Shown here piece by piece: positions 55,001-63,725 of a DNA stretch of 64,000 nt. The notes beneath the pieces were generated by a model. The model had not been told where the DNA came from, searched no databases, and worked only from the letters and a program-made list of their open reading frames with translations. A program made the position numbers and the translations under genes. The stretch's first letter is position 1. The number at the start of each line of letters is the position of its first letter. Source of the stretch: Lutibacter oricola (GTDB taxonomy: Bacteria; Bacteroidota; Bacteroidia; Flavobacteriales; Flavobacteriaceae); assembly GCF_900106565.1 (NCBI RefSeq), contig NZ_FNNJ01000008.1, forward strand, positions 87,767 through 151,766, given 5' to 3'.

Positions 55001-55193
55001 CATCAAAGTCTGTAGTAGTACCGCTATTTGAGCCTTTAATAATTACACTTACTCCTGGAAGCGGATTTCCATCGCCAGATACGGTACCTTTAAGTGTAAG
55101 GCTTTGTGATTGAATAACTCCTATGCTAAGTAATAACATAGTTGTTATTAGATAACATTTAGTTTTCCAATTAACTAGTAATTTGAATTTCAT
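52098..55193 (-). CDS. susC: SusC-type TonB-dependent oligosaccharide transporter
   Basis: Outer-membrane channel that imports oligosaccharides using TonB energy. The 1031-residue protein has a signal peptide (about 1-30) and a carboxypeptidase-like domain (GTVSGDGNPLPGVSVIIKGS). The TonB box region is EVVVVGYGTQRKKEVTGAV. The plug includes ALQGQVAGVNIQAASGRPG and QIRGLGSV, followed by a 22-strand barrel ending QFMLGVQLSF. It heads the susC-susD-lipoprotein unit. The promoter region carries two GTCTAGTT boxes also found before the GH86 gene (see 55220-55310). Confidence 0.95.
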   Translation of the reverse strand: MKFKLLVNWKTKCYLITTMLLLSIGVIQSQSLTLKGTVSGDGNPLPGVSVIIKGSNSGTTTDFDGLFEIKANTSDVLVFSYMGFKTKEVTIGTTTNLNITLVSDVAALNEVVVVGYGTQRKKEVTGAVINVGEEVIAKTATSDLATALQGQVAGVNIQAASGRPGAAANVQIRGLGSVSSGSLGPLYVVDGIPFEGNPNIAPEQVKSIDILKDGAAASIYGTRASNGVILITTKKGSKGKMKIDFSAYTGIQNITSGTPLMNAEQQMYTEEVLLEALGRDPLIFFFNQDALDYNSDFVGDVQNNNALIQNYNLSLSGGVENLTLNFNTGYFKQDGVLINSGFNRFTNRITGEFKKGKFKAYATLGFTEENRDQEPWGLYEYAITQKPWQPPLADLASIGDNGVQIPVRNAEQYGYLSKQLGNTDETTVKSSNIAVNLSYEILEGLNYKISLGRNSWDSERNFFQKQYLIYNRDGSYNAGASNEKASLNKDYFWSTKQSIENIVNYNKEFGKHKVGLLAVLSYEKYNSETLGTGVIYSKESGNSLEIISGGSEGITPNGIEEERTLSGKLFRAQYNYDDRYLLSASIRRDGSSKFSEENRYGNFKGFSAGWNIHEEQFFENLKWEKLNSVKLRASWAEVGNQDIPSYSFSPVIESGINYPYGPNESLNFGAIQRRYVDPNIKWETTISKNIGIDITMLDYRLNFTADLYQNDKEDMLLQERLPPSTGTYQPRATGVYDVKTINAGNMVNKGIELALSYKDETASGLKYNISSTFTKNKNKVTDLNGIERGYANARPIVTNGENTDYTTFLAEGYEAGAFFLVEHAGVIKNDEQLAAYQLIDGSAQKGDMMYVDQDGNNKIDDNDRVYAGSGQAEFEAGISVNLEYKNFDFFVQGYYSYGAEIYNGAKLHAYSRGRHADQYYMWSPQNPDSDIPTDRLNSLHNNVRARSDYFIEDGTYFRIRNLSLGYTIPNLVEKTGIEKARVYITGVNPFTFTNYDGYDPEVGGDGIFTRGVDRGNYPVTRQFMLGVQLSF

Positions 55194-55219
55194 ATATCAG
55201 TTCTTTTTAAATTTAGATA

Positions 55220-55310
55220 TACAAATTTTATTATAATTAGCTGAAATCTAGTTGGTTTCAACTAGACCAAAACTGTACAAAAAATAATAATTTTAAAAAT
55301 TGAACTAGAC
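55220..55310 (-). promoter_or_regulatory. PUL promoter module before susC: two GTCTAGTT boxes and TAAAATTTGTA
   Basis: Read on the minus strand: GTCTAGTTC (55302-55310), 34 bp, GTCTAGTTG (55259-55267), 28 bp, TAAAATTTGTA (55220-55230), then 26 bp to the start codon. The same three elements, with equal outer distances, occur before the GH86 gene. TAAAATTTG resembles the TAnnTTTG -7 element with one extra base. Box 2 is part of the palindrome TCTAGTTG-GTTT-CAACTAGA (55247-55266). Confidence 0.7.
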
Positions 55311-55433
55311 TAGAACTAAACTTTTATATATTTTTTAATTTTTTAAGTATTGATAATCAGCAATTTAAAAACAAGTTAAATTTGAATGGGTAAATGTGTT
55401 GTTGTTTTTGGTGTAAGTTGTAAATAGACTCTT

Positions 55434-57056
55434 TTAGATTTTGTTAATAAACTCTTCTAAATTGTCTGCTCGGTCTAAGTTCAGTTTTTTTCGAAGTCTA
55501 TATCTTGAAGTGTGAACGCTTTCAACAGAAATTCCTAGAAGTTTAGCCATGTCTTTACTTGGAAAATTAAGCTTAACTAATGCGCATATTTTTTGATCGG
55601 TTTGGCTAAGTTGTGGGTACTCTGTTTTTAGTTTGTTGTAAAAACTTTGATTTATAGCGGTAAATCTAGCTTCAAATTCTTTCCAATTACTATTTGGGGT
55701 GCCTTGAATTGATTTTAGCATTCTTTTAATAACATTTATATCTATATTTTCCTTTTGGTTAGATATTTTCTTTTTTATGCTAGAAATAAATTCATCTTTT
55801 TCAATTAACCTTAAAGCAGATTCTGTTAATTCTTTGTTTTTTAATTCTAAAATTTCGTTTTGTTTTTGAGTTCTTAGTTTTTGTTTTTCTCTAAGAATTT
55901 TCTTTTCAAGTTTATGTCTATTTCTAATGTGTTTACCCCAAATATATGCGTAAAGAATTAGAAAAATTAAGAATACTGTTAGAATAACCGTTTGAAGGAA
56001 AGAGGTTTTTTCTTCGTGCTCAAGTTGAGCAATATGTTTTTGATTTATTAGGTCGTTTTGCTTGTCTTTTTCTATTCTATATTTGTCTTTTATTTCTAAC
56101 AAATGTTTGTTGTTTTCGCTTTGACCCCCAAATATTTCTTCGTTTCGTTGTTTTGTAAGTTTTAAATATTTGTAGGCTTCTTTTAAATTTTGTTGTTCAA
56201 AATATATTTCAGAAAGAGCTTCATAAGCAATTATTCTATAATTAATATGAGTTTTTGATTCTTTTGAAATTTGAAGTGATTTTTTAAAATGAAAAATACT
56301 CTGTTTTTTGTCGTTTTTTAGTCTGTATACCTTCCCAAGTAATGCATTAATAATAACTAAATAAGAAGGATTGTTCTCTTTAAAATACAGTTCAGAAGAG
56401 TTTAATTTACTAAGTGCTTTTTTAAAGTTTCCTTTAGTAGCATCTAAAAAAGCTTCTTCAGGTACTAAATAAAAACTCTCAGAATCTGGATAATTTATTT
56501 CTTTTATTTGGTAGCAGCTGTCTAAGTATTTTTTAGCAATTATGTAATTACTATTTGTTCTGTATAAATTTAATACGGCAAAATAGTCGCTTTGTAAATA
56601 TGAATAGTTTGTTTCGGATTTATCTTCTTTAAGTAAGTTTTTTCTTATTGAGATAGAATGGTTAAAGTATTTTAAAGCTTCATCATTTCTTTTGTAAAAG
56701 CTATAGAGCCAACCTAACCCTTGGTAAATACTAGCTGTGCTAAATAAATCATTAGATTTTTCTGCTAATAACAATGCTTCCCAATATCCGTCATACGATT
56801 TTCCATAATTAACACTATGTGCATATAATTCAGAAAGTTGAATTAAAAAGTTAATTGCAGAAAGTGTATCTTTTTTAATTAGATTTTGTTTGTAGCCTTT
56901 TTCGAAGTAAAAAGCAGCGCTGTCTGGTTGTTTAAATTTTAATAAAAGAGCTTTAGATAGTGTGCTGCTAGTTAATTTTTTTTCTTGGCAGTTTAAGGTG
57001 TTTATTACTAAAGTAAATGTAAAAAATAGGAATATGTAAATCTTATTAAAATTCAT
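55434..57056 (-). CDS. Membrane-anchored TPR sensor with LuxR-type DNA-binding domain
   Basis: A 540-residue regulator. It has a signal peptide (about 1-23), then an exported TPR region (about 30-345; repeats such as YQGLGWLYSFYKRNDEALKYF and AYEALSEIYFEQQNLKEAY). One membrane helix (353-373) is followed by a coiled coil (about 376-435) and a C-terminal helix-turn-helix. The last is ICALVKLNFPSKDMAKLLGIS plus VESVHTSRYRLRKKLNL (about 485-530). The LuxR-type domain should act in the cytosol while the TPR part senses outside the inner membrane. It sits between the two units that share the GTCTAGTT boxes, so it is their probable activator. A -7 element on this strand is at 57080-57087. Confidence 0.85.
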   Translation of the reverse strand: MNFNKIYIFLFFTFTLVINTLNCQEKKLTSSTLSKALLLKFKQPDSAAFYFEKGYKQNLIKKDTLSAINFLIQLSELYAHSVNYGKSYDGYWEALLLAEKSNDLFSTASIYQGLGWLYSFYKRNDEALKYFNHSISIRKNLLKEDKSETNYSYLQSDYFAVLNLYRTNSNYIIAKKYLDSCYQIKEINYPDSESFYLVPEEAFLDATKGNFKKALSKLNSSELYFKENNPSYLVIINALLGKVYRLKNDKKQSIFHFKKSLQISKESKTHINYRIIAYEALSEIYFEQQNLKEAYKYLKLTKQRNEEIFGGQSENNKHLLEIKDKYRIEKDKQNDLINQKHIAQLEHEEKTSFLQTVILTVFLIFLILYAYIWGKHIRNRHKLEKKILREKQKLRTQKQNEILELKNKELTESALRLIEKDEFISSIKKKISNQKENIDINVIKRMLKSIQGTPNSNWKEFEARFTAINQSFYNKLKTEYPQLSQTDQKICALVKLNFPSKDMAKLLGISVESVHTSRYRLRKKLNLDRADNLEEFINKI

Positions 57057-57079
57057 AAAAGTCTATTTTGTATTGTATT

Positions 57080-57087
57080 CAAAGGTA
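57080..57087 (-). promoter_or_regulatory. -7 element for the TPR/LuxR regulator
   Basis: TACCTTTG on the minus strand, 23 bases before the start at 57056; no clear TTG further upstream. Confidence 0.5.
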
Positions 57088-57272
57088 TGTAAAATTAAAA
57101 AGTTGTGAGTCTGTTTTTTTAAAGTGTGAAGTATAATAACGTTTGAAAACAGTATTTTTTAACTTGAGGTTGGTGCTGTTTGGATACTGTTTTTGTTGAG
57201 TATAGTTGCTATCTTTTGTTGATTTTAAAGGGTTTGTGGTGTGTGTTTTTAATTATTAAAATGTTTAATGTG

Positions 57273-57363
57273 GTCTAGTTTTATTCTATACGATATTTGC
57301 TTCGTGTTGAGTTTTTGTCTAGTTGTAAATTAGTTGAATGGTTTAATATTTTTAAAATTTGTA
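57273..57363 (+). promoter_or_regulatory. PUL promoter module before the GH86 gene: two GTCTAGTT boxes and TAAAATTTGTA
   Basis: GTCTAGTTT (57273-57281), 35 bp, GTCTAGTTG (57317-57325), 27 bp, TAAAATTTGTA (57353-57363), then 41 bp to the ATG at 57405. First box to end of TAAAATTTGTA is 91 bp, exactly as before susC. The remainder of 57057-57272 is T-rich and shows no other clear signal besides the regulator's own -7 element. Confidence 0.7.
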
Positions 57364-57404
57364 GTGTTGAAAAATGTTTTTATCACCTAAAAAACACACT
57401 AATA

Positions 57405-60038
57405 ATGACACGAAGAATTTTAACCTTTATATTGTTTTTAAACCTGTTTACTTTTTATGCGCAAACAAATGTTACTGTAAATTTAAATGTAAAACATTCT
57501 GTAGGAGAAGCTTCAACTTTCGATAGATCAAAATTTATGGTTATCCATGCAAATTCAACCGAAAATGAATGGAATGGCGATAACTTTACTTCAGATTTGA
57601 AAGACCATTTTTTAAATGGTTACGATGTGTATTTGGGTAGAGATACTGGAGGTATTACTTGGAATATAAATCAAATTCAAGAAGATCCGGCAAGAACTGG
57701 ATTTGCAAACCCAACCGAAATTGCTTCAAGAGGGTTAACTACAAGAAACAATTTTGCAAACAATACAGATATTCATCAGTATGAAGTTAGAAAAGTACAT
57801 AATGTTGTTGGAGCTCAATTGCATCCGTTTTGGACTGGCGAAAGCCAAAAAGAAACTGGTCAAGGTTGGAAATTTGCTAGTCCAACTGCCACGGGAGAAT
57901 ATATGGGGCGTTACTTTAATGAATTTCACGGAGATAACGGACAAAAAGTGCCAACATATATAGAGGTAATTAACGAGCCTGCTTACGAAGCTTTGGGCGG
58001 AAAAATGGATTATTCTAATTCCATACAAGAAATTGCAGATTTTCATGTGGAGGTTGCTGATGCTATAAGAGCTCAAAATTCGAATTTAAAAATTGGTGGT
58101 TATACAACTGCTTTTCCCGATTTTGAAGTTGGTGATTTTCAGCGTTGGAATAATAGATGGAAATTATTTATGGATGTAGCTGGTGAGAAAATGGATTTCT
58201 GGTCTATTCATTTATATGATTTTGGGTCAATTCGTGGAGGTGAGAAAGAATTACGTTCAGGAAGTAATGTAGAGGCAACTTTTGATATGATGGAGCATTA
58301 TAGTAAGCTTTCGTTTAATGAAGTGAAGCCTTTTGTAATTTCAGAATATGGAGCACAAACACACGATTATAATAATGAAACTTGGAGTTCCTATAGAGAT
58401 TGGTTGCATGTAAAAGCTTCAAACTCTCAGTTAATGTCTTTTTTAGAGCGTCCAGAATCAATTGCTTCAGCAATAAACTTTGTTATTGTTAAGGCAGAAT
58501 GGGGTTATAATACAGATAAAGATATACCTTATCCAAGTAGATTAATGCGTAAAACTAACGAGCCAGATAGTTATACTGGACAATGGGTTTATACGGATAT
58601 GGTTAAGTTTTTTCAATTATGGCAAAATGTAAATGGTACCCGCGTAGATTCTATAACCGATGATTTAGATATACAGGTAGATGCTTATGTAGATGGAGAT
58701 AAAGGATATGTAATTTTAAATAATTTAAATTTTGAAGCAACTACAGTTAATTTAGATGTGTTTGATGCTAGTAATATTAATGTGTCTTCAATTTTAAAAA
58801 GACATTTAACCTTGTCTGGCGGAAATACAACGGTTTTAGAAGAAGAAACATTTAATGCTGCAATTTCATCTGTTGAAATTGGAGCTGAGTCTACAGTTAT
58901 TTTGGAATATACTTTTGACAGTGCAATTACAATTAATAAAACTTCCAAAGAAACAAAGTATTACGCAACTTCTTATTTAAAACCTATTGTAGCGAACCAG
59001 CCAAATACATTTAATATTAATAATGTAGTAAAGGGTTCTTTTGGTGAAGCTGTTTTACGCGTAGGTGTTGGTAGAGAACACGGAAAGTCTTTACATCCAT
59101 CCGTTAAAATAAACGGACAAACTATTGAAGTGCCAAATGATTGGAGAGGATATGATCAAGCGCAACGCGAACGCTTTTTTGGAGTGTTAGAAATTCCAGT
59201 TTCGTTTGGAGAACTACAAGAAAATAATACTGTTGAAGTTGAATTTGGTGATGCTGGCGGACATATAAGTAGTGTTAGCTTACAAGTTTTTAATTTTAGC
59301 GATAATATTAGAGTTTTTGATCCTTTAAGTCTGCCTTCTAATAATTTTGAAATTAAAACAATAGGTTCTACCTGTACAGGAGAAAATAATGGAAAACTAG
59401 AAATTAAATCGGTAAAAAGTTTAAATTATGCTGTTACCATTATAGGAGATAACTACAATAAAAATTTTACTTTTACTAATAATTTAAATGTTGAAGGTTT
59501 AAAACCAGGAACATATACGGTTGAGGTGAAAATTGATGAATTTCCAGATTATAATGCACGGTTTATAATTGAAATAACCGAGCCTGAAGCAATTTCTGTA
59601 TCTTCAAAAATTGATATTTCAAGTAAATCGGTTGTTTTAAAATTAACTGGTAACACAAACTATATTGTAAATATAAACGGTAAAGAAGTTGAAACTACAT
59701 TTAACGAAATTAGCCTGCCTTTGAATTTTGGAATTAATTCTATTTCAGTAAAAACAGATAAAGAATGTCAAGGAGTGTTTAATGAAAAATTAATGCTTGA
59801 AAATAGCTTAATTTTATATCCAAATCCAACCGAAAAGCAATTTTCGGCTTATATGCCAAAAGAAATGATAGGTGGAGAAATTTCTATTGTTTCTATGAAT
59901 GGATTGTTAGTTCATTCTCAAAAAATAGTTGATGAAAATCAACAGGTAGACGCTAGTAATTTGTCAAAAGGTGTGTATATAGTTAAAATCTCAAACAAAA
60001 GTAAAATTCAGTTGCAATCTAAACTAATCATAAACTAA
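57405..60038 (+). CDS. GH86 beta-agarase/porphyranase with T9SS sorting domain
   Basis: Endo-acting hydrolase of red-algal galactans. The start at 57405 (signal peptide MTRRILTFILFLNLFTFYAQ) gives 877 residues; the longer open frame from 57297 overlaps the promoter boxes. The catalytic barrel carries VINEP (Glu191, predicted acid/base) and VISEYGAQTH (Glu314, predicted nucleophile). A beta-sandwich region like that at the C-terminus of beta-porphyranase A follows (about 510-630; GVGREHGKSLHPSVKING, GDAGGHISSVSLQVFNF), then an SprB-like repeat. The final T9SS sorting domain is YPNPTEKQFSAYMP ... LSKGVYIVKI. Whether agarose or porphyran is cut cannot be decided. It is cotranscribed with the GH2 gene, whose ATG follows its stop directly. 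Confidence 0.85.
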   Translation: MTRRILTFILFLNLFTFYAQTNVTVNLNVKHSVGEASTFDRSKFMVIHANSTENEWNGDNFTSDLKDHFLNGYDVYLGRDTGGITWNINQIQEDPARTGFANPTEIASRGLTTRNNFANNTDIHQYEVRKVHNVVGAQLHPFWTGESQKETGQGWKFASPTATGEYMGRYFNEFHGDNGQKVPTYIEVINEPAYEALGGKMDYSNSIQEIADFHVEVADAIRAQNSNLKIGGYTTAFPDFEVGDFQRWNNRWKLFMDVAGEKMDFWSIHLYDFGSIRGGEKELRSGSNVEATFDMMEHYSKLSFNEVKPFVISEYGAQTHDYNNETWSSYRDWLHVKASNSQLMSFLERPESIASAINFVIVKAEWGYNTDKDIPYPSRLMRKTNEPDSYTGQWVYTDMVKFFQLWQNVNGTRVDSITDDLDIQVDAYVDGDKGYVILNNLNFEATTVNLDVFDASNINVSSILKRHLTLSGGNTTVLEEETFNAAISSVEIGAESTVILEYTFDSAITINKTSKETKYYATSYLKPIVANQPNTFNINNVVKGSFGEAVLRVGVGREHGKSLHPSVKINGQTIEVPNDWRGYDQAQRERFFGVLEIPVSFGELQENNTVEVEFGDAGGHISSVSLQVFNFSDNIRVFDPLSLPSNNFEIKTIGSTCTGENNGKLEIKSVKSLNYAVTIIGDNYNKNFTFTNNLNVEGLKPGTYTVEVKIDEFPDYNARFIIEITEPEAISVSSKIDISSKSVVLKLTGNTNYIVNINGKEVETTFNEISLPLNFGINSISVKTDKECQGVFNEKLMLENSLILYPNPTEKQFSAYMPKEMIGGEISIVSMNGLLVHSQKIVDENQQVDASNLSKGVYIVKISNKSKIQLQSKLIIN

Positions 60039-62603
60039 ATGAATACAATTAAAAAAATAAGTCAACTAAAGCTAAGTATTTTACTTTTTATAAGTATTAT
60101 TTTATTTAGTTGTAATTCAACAATAAAAGAGTCTGAAAAAAGAAATGCAGATTTTAATTTAAATTGGGAATTCTCACTTTCTCAAAATAATGTTGAAATA
60201 AGTAGTATTCCTCAAGCAGAATTTAAAACATTAAACTTGCCACATGATTGGGCGGTAGAGAATGAGTTTGATAAAAGTTTAGGAGATGACGCTATTGGAA
60301 CGGGGTATTTGGCAAGTAAAGGTTATGGGTACTACAAAAAAACTTTTGATATTCCTTATGATGAAAACAAAGTGACTTATATTTTGTTTGATGGAGTTTA
60401 TAATAATTCTGAAACATATATTAATGGAAAAAAATTAGGTTTTCATCCATATGGCTATTCACCTTTTTACTATAATATTTCAAAGTATTTGAATAAAGAT
60501 GGAAAAAATAATGAGATTTCTGTTAAAGTTGATCATACAAGGTTTGCAGATAGTAGGTGGTATACAGGAGCTGGAATTTACAGAAATGTAAAATTAATTA
60601 CGGCTAATAAATTGCATATTCCAGTTTGGGGAACTTTTGTAACTACACCTAAAGTTTCAAAAAACAAGGCAACAGTTAATATTGCAGTTTCTGTAAAAAA
60701 TGATTTTTCTTTGGAAGAAAGTGCAACTGTAAAAACAGTGATTGTAGCAGCAAATGGAAATGCAATTTCTTCAAAAAGTTCTGAAATTAAAATAGCGTCA
60801 AATTCTTTAGTAGAAATTAGTCAAAACATAGATATTGTAAATCCATCATTATGGAGTGTTGATAATCCAAATATGTTTAAAGCAGTAACTTCTATTATCA
60901 AAAATGAAAAAGAAATAGATTCTTATGTAACCGATTTTGGAATTAGAAGTATAAAATTTGATGCAGATAAAGGGTTCTTTTTAAATGGGGAGAACATGAA
61001 AATAAAAGGTGTTTGTATTCATCACGATGCTGGTATGGTTGGTACCGCAATTCCAAAAGGAGTTTTAAAAAGAAGGTTGAAAATTTTAAAAGATGGAGGT
61101 GTAAATGCTATTCGTGTTTCTCACAATCCAGCTTCTACAGAATTGCTAGAGCTTTGTGACGAATTGGGGTTTCTAGTTCAAGATGAATTTTTTGATGAAT
61201 GGGATAACCCAAAAGATAAGCGTTACAACCAAAACGAATCTAAAAGTACCGATTATATTACACGTGGTTATGGAGAGCATTTTCAAGAATGGGCAAAAAA
61301 AGATTTACAGGCGGTTGTGTTAAGTCATAGAAACCACCCTTCAATTTTTCAATGGAGTATTGGAAATGAAATTGAATGGACGTACCCAAGAAATGCAGCA
61401 GCAACTGGCTTTTTTAACAATATGAGTTGGAGTGGAAACTATTTTTGGTCTGAACCTCCTTATACAACTACAGAAATTAAAAAGCAACTTGAAACATTGC
61501 CTCGAGGAAAATACGATATTGGTAAAACCGCACAAAAATTATCAAAATGGACAAAAGAGTTAGATGTTACGCGTCCGGTAACAGCAAACTGTATTTTACC
61601 TTCAGCTAGTCATTTATCGGGTTATGCAGATGCTTTGGATATTGTTGGGTATAGTTACAGAAGAGTTTTGTATGACTACGGACATAAAAATTACCCAAAT
61701 AAACCAATTATGGGTACAGAGAATTTAGCGCAGTATCACGAGTGGAAAGCAGTGTTAGAAAGACCGCATATTTCTGGTGTTTTCCTTTGGACAGGTTTCG
61801 ATTATATGGGTGAAATTAGAGCACCTTGGCCAACTAGAGTCCAACCTTCAGGATTGTTAAATACGGCAGGGTTTACAAAAGGTTCGTATCATATGATGAA
61901 AATATTGTGGTCTAGTGAGCCTCATATCTTTTTTGCAACTCAAAATATTGAAAAGTCATTAAATAAAATTGATGCTAATGGAAAAATAGCTCCTAAAGAT
62001 CCAGAAAAATGGAAAACACAATTGTGGGAATGGTACAATATAAATGAGCACTGGAATTATGCAAACGGAGAAATAATCTCTATTGAATTATATTCAAACT
62101 GTGAAGAAATTGAGCTGTTTTTAAATGAAAAATCTTTAGGATTAAAAAATCTTGCAGATTTTGAAGATCATATATACAAATGGGGAGTTCCTTTTGCTGA
62201 AGGTAAATTGGTAGCTAAAGGTAAAAAAGATGGAAAGGCGTTTGTTCAAGAGCTACATACAGCTAGAAAATCATCTGAAATTACGTTAGCTTCTGAAGAA
62301 AAAACTATAAAAGCTAATAATTACGATGTTTCGCATATTGCACTTCAATTGGTTGATAGTAAGGGCAATCCTGTAAAAACAGATGATAAAGAAATTATTT
62401 TTGAAATTAAGGGTGAAGCCAAATTATTAGGTGTAGATAATGGATGGAAAAATAGTATTCAAAAATTTCAAACTAATGTAAATACTACACATCAGGGTAG
62501 AACACTATTAATTATTCAAGCAAAAGATAAAGCTGGTAAAGTTGAGGTTGTTGCAACTTCAAAAGGAATGGAATCTAAGAGTATTGTAATAGAGTTACAA
62601 TAA
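60039..62603 (+). CDS. GH2 beta-galactosidase, lipoprotein
   Basis: Exo-acting beta-galactosidase-type enzyme. The 854-residue protein has a signal peptide with lipobox LFSC (Cys25), then the GH2 order. The sugar-binding domain contains [12 protein letters not shown] and [20 protein letters not shown], and the immunoglobulin-like domain follows. The catalytic barrel has acid/base Glu444 in SIGNEIEW and predicted nucleophile Glu561 in [13 protein letters not shown]-terminal domains follow, with [11 protein letters not shown] and a Big-like end. Its ATG directly follows the GH86 stop codon. It probably releases galactose from the oligosaccharides made by GH86, in the periplasm or at a membrane. 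Confidence 0.88.
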   Translation: MNTIKKISQLKLSILLFISIILFSCNSTIKESEKRNADFNLNWEFSLSQNNVEISSIPQAEFKTLNLPHDWAVENEFDKSLGDDAIGTGYLASKGYGYYKKTFDIPYDENKVTYILFDGVYNNSETYINGKKLGFHPYGYSPFYYNISKYLNKDGKNNEISVKVDHTRFADSRWYTGAGIYRNVKLITANKLHIPVWGTFVTTPKVSKNKATVNIAVSVKNDFSLEESATVKTVIVAANGNAISSKSSEIKIASNSLVEISQNIDIVNPSLWSVDNPNMFKAVTSIIKNEKEIDSYVTDFGIRSIKFDADKGFFLNGENMKIKGVCIHHDAGMVGTAIPKGVLKRRLKILKDGGVNAIRVSHNPASTELLELCDELGFLVQDEFFDEWDNPKDKRYNQNESKSTDYITRGYGEHFQEWAKKDLQAVVLSHRNHPSIFQWSIGNEIEWTYPRNAAATGFFNNMSWSGNYFWSEPPYTTTEIKKQLETLPRGKYDIGKTAQKLSKWTKELDVTRPVTANCILPSASHLSGYADALDIVGYSYRRVLYDYGHKNYPNKPIMGTENLAQYHEWKAVLERPHISGVFLWTGFDYMGEIRAPWPTRVQPSGLLNTAGFTKGSYHMMKILWSSEPHIFFATQNIEKSLNKIDANGKIAPKDPEKWKTQLWEWYNINEHWNYANGEIISIELYSNCEEIELFLNEKSLGLKNLADFEDHIYKWGVPFAEGKLVAKGKKDGKAFVQELHTARKSSEITLASEEKTIKANNYDVSHIALQLVDSKGNPVKTDDKEIIFEIKGEAKLLGVDNGWKNSIQKFQTNVNTTHQGRTLLIIQAKDKAGKVEVVATSKGMESKSIVIELQ

Positions 62604-62629
62604 TTAATTATATTATTTAAGCGAAAATT

Positions 62630-62668
62630 AAAGGCTGGCAAAGTGTAAAAACGGAGTTGGCCTTTTTT
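62630..62668 (+). terminator. Terminator of the GH86-GH2 unit
   Basis: AAAGGCTGGC pairs with GTTGGCCTTT (with G-U pairs), followed by a T run. Confidence 0.75.
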
Positions 62669-62696
62669 AGATTTTTAAAAGTTAAATAATAAATAT

Positions 62697-62704
62697 TACT
62701 TTTG
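62697..62704 (+). promoter_or_regulatory. -7 element for the IclR gene
   Basis: TACTTTTG, 20 bases before the start at 62725; no clear TTG at the usual distance. Confidence 0.55.
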
Positions 62705-62724
62705 TTGTTTGTAAGAAAAGATAT

Positions 62725-63516
62725 ATGAAAAAAGAAAAAGTTGAAGTAAAATCATCATACAGTGTTCCAAATTTGGAGCGAGGTTTGTTAATTATTGAAA
62801 TGTTGGCAACTCAAACTAAGGGAGCAACATTAACTGAAATTATTCAAACTTTAGCTATTTCTAAATCTAGTGCTTTTAGAATTGTTAATACATTAATTTC
62901 TAAAAATTACTTACAAAAAAATGAAACTACAAAAAAAATAACTCTTTCAAGAAAACTTCTAACATTGGGAATATCTTCAATGAATGAGCAAAGTATTGTT
63001 GAAATGTCTATAGATGTTATGCGTGCTTTGCGAGACGAGCTGAAAGAATCGGTAATGTTAGGTGTTATTTTAGGTGATAAGGGTACTATTTTAGAGCAAG
63101 TAGCATCTTCATATCCTGTAAAATTATCAGTAGAGTTGGGTACTCAATATTTTCTGCATAGTTCGGTTGGTGGAAAATCTGTTTTGGCGTATTTGCCAGA
63201 AAGTGAAACAGATCAAATATTAAAGGGTAAAACCTTAACAAAATTTACCGAAAATACAATTACTACAAGAAAAGAATTTAAGGAAGAGCTTCGAAAAGTT
63301 AGGGAATTAGGGTACGCAATTGATAATGGGGAAGATATACAAGGTATTAATTGTGTGGGTGCTCCAATTTTTAATGAATATGGATATCCAGTAGCTTCAA
63401 TTTGGATAACAGCGCCACATGGGCGAATGCCATCAAAAGAATTTGATTCTAAAGGAAAGATTGTTGCAAAATACGCGTTAGAAATTTCTAACAAATTAGG
63501 GTATTTAGCTGGTTAA
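62725..63516 (+). CDS. IclR-family transcriptional regulator
   Basis: A 263-residue regulator with an N-terminal winged helix (about 14-75; NLERGLLIIEMLATQ, LAISKSSAFRIVNTLISKNYL). A C-terminal effector-binding GAF-like domain follows (about 90-260; YFLHSSVGGKSVLAYL, YAIDNGEDIQGINCVGAPIF). IclR proteins are usually repressors or activators of carbon-source genes, responding to small acids or sugars. It is followed on the same strand by the zinc dehydrogenase, whose promoter holds a long palindrome that is the likely target. Confidence 0.92.
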   Translation: MKKEKVEVKSSYSVPNLERGLLIIEMLATQTKGATLTEIIQTLAISKSSAFRIVNTLISKNYLQKNETTKKITLSRKLLTLGISSMNEQSIVEMSIDVMRALRDELKESVMLGVILGDKGTILEQVASSYPVKLSVELGTQYFLHSSVGGKSVLAYLPESETDQILKGKTLTKFTENTITTRKEFKEELRKVRELGYAIDNGEDIQGINCVGAPIFNEYGYPVASIWITAPHGRMPSKEFDSKGKIVAKYALEISNKLGYLAG

Positions 63517-63524
63517 TTTTTTTT

Positions 63525-63577
63525 GAAAAATTCTCTTTTTTTTATTCGTTTTGTTGAGAATTTTTCGCTGTTTTTTT
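63525..63577 (+). terminator. Possible terminator after the IclR gene
   Basis: GAAAAATTCTC (63525-63535) and its exact complement (63556-63566) with a 20-base loop, then GCTG and seven T residues. The loop is long, so it is less certain. The remainder of 63578-63725 is AT-rich, with no gene seen. Confidence 0.5.
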
Positions 63578-63725
63578 ATTTTCTTTTTAAATAATTCAAA
63601 AAGTAAATGCTTTTTGTTGAAAATGAACTCTTTTTAAATATTATTGTTTCTATTGTTCTCAAAATCTTTAAGTTAGCTAGCTAAAAATAATTGTTTTTAG
63701 TGAAGATTATATTTAATATATGTTG

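Noticed and set aside
55247..55266. Palindrome TCTAGTTG-GTTT-CAACTAGA taken alone as the PUL operator
   Set aside because: The palindromic partner is not kept before the GH86 gene, whereas the directly repeated GTCTAGTT boxes and their spacing are; the repeat layout explains both promoters better.
57297..57404. Longer start of the GH86 gene at 57297
   Set aside because: It would put the shared promoter elements at 57317-57363 inside the coding region and bury the signal peptide.
57735..58076. Minus-strand open frame inside the GH86 gene
   Set aside because: It is the antisense shadow of a well-supported catalytic domain and has no family features of its own.
63600..63725. Short inverted repeats and AT-rich tract before the dehydrogenase gene as a replication origin or attachment site
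   Set aside because: No DnaA-type box cluster, no tRNA and no flanking direct repeats; ordinary AT-rich intergenic DNA explains it.
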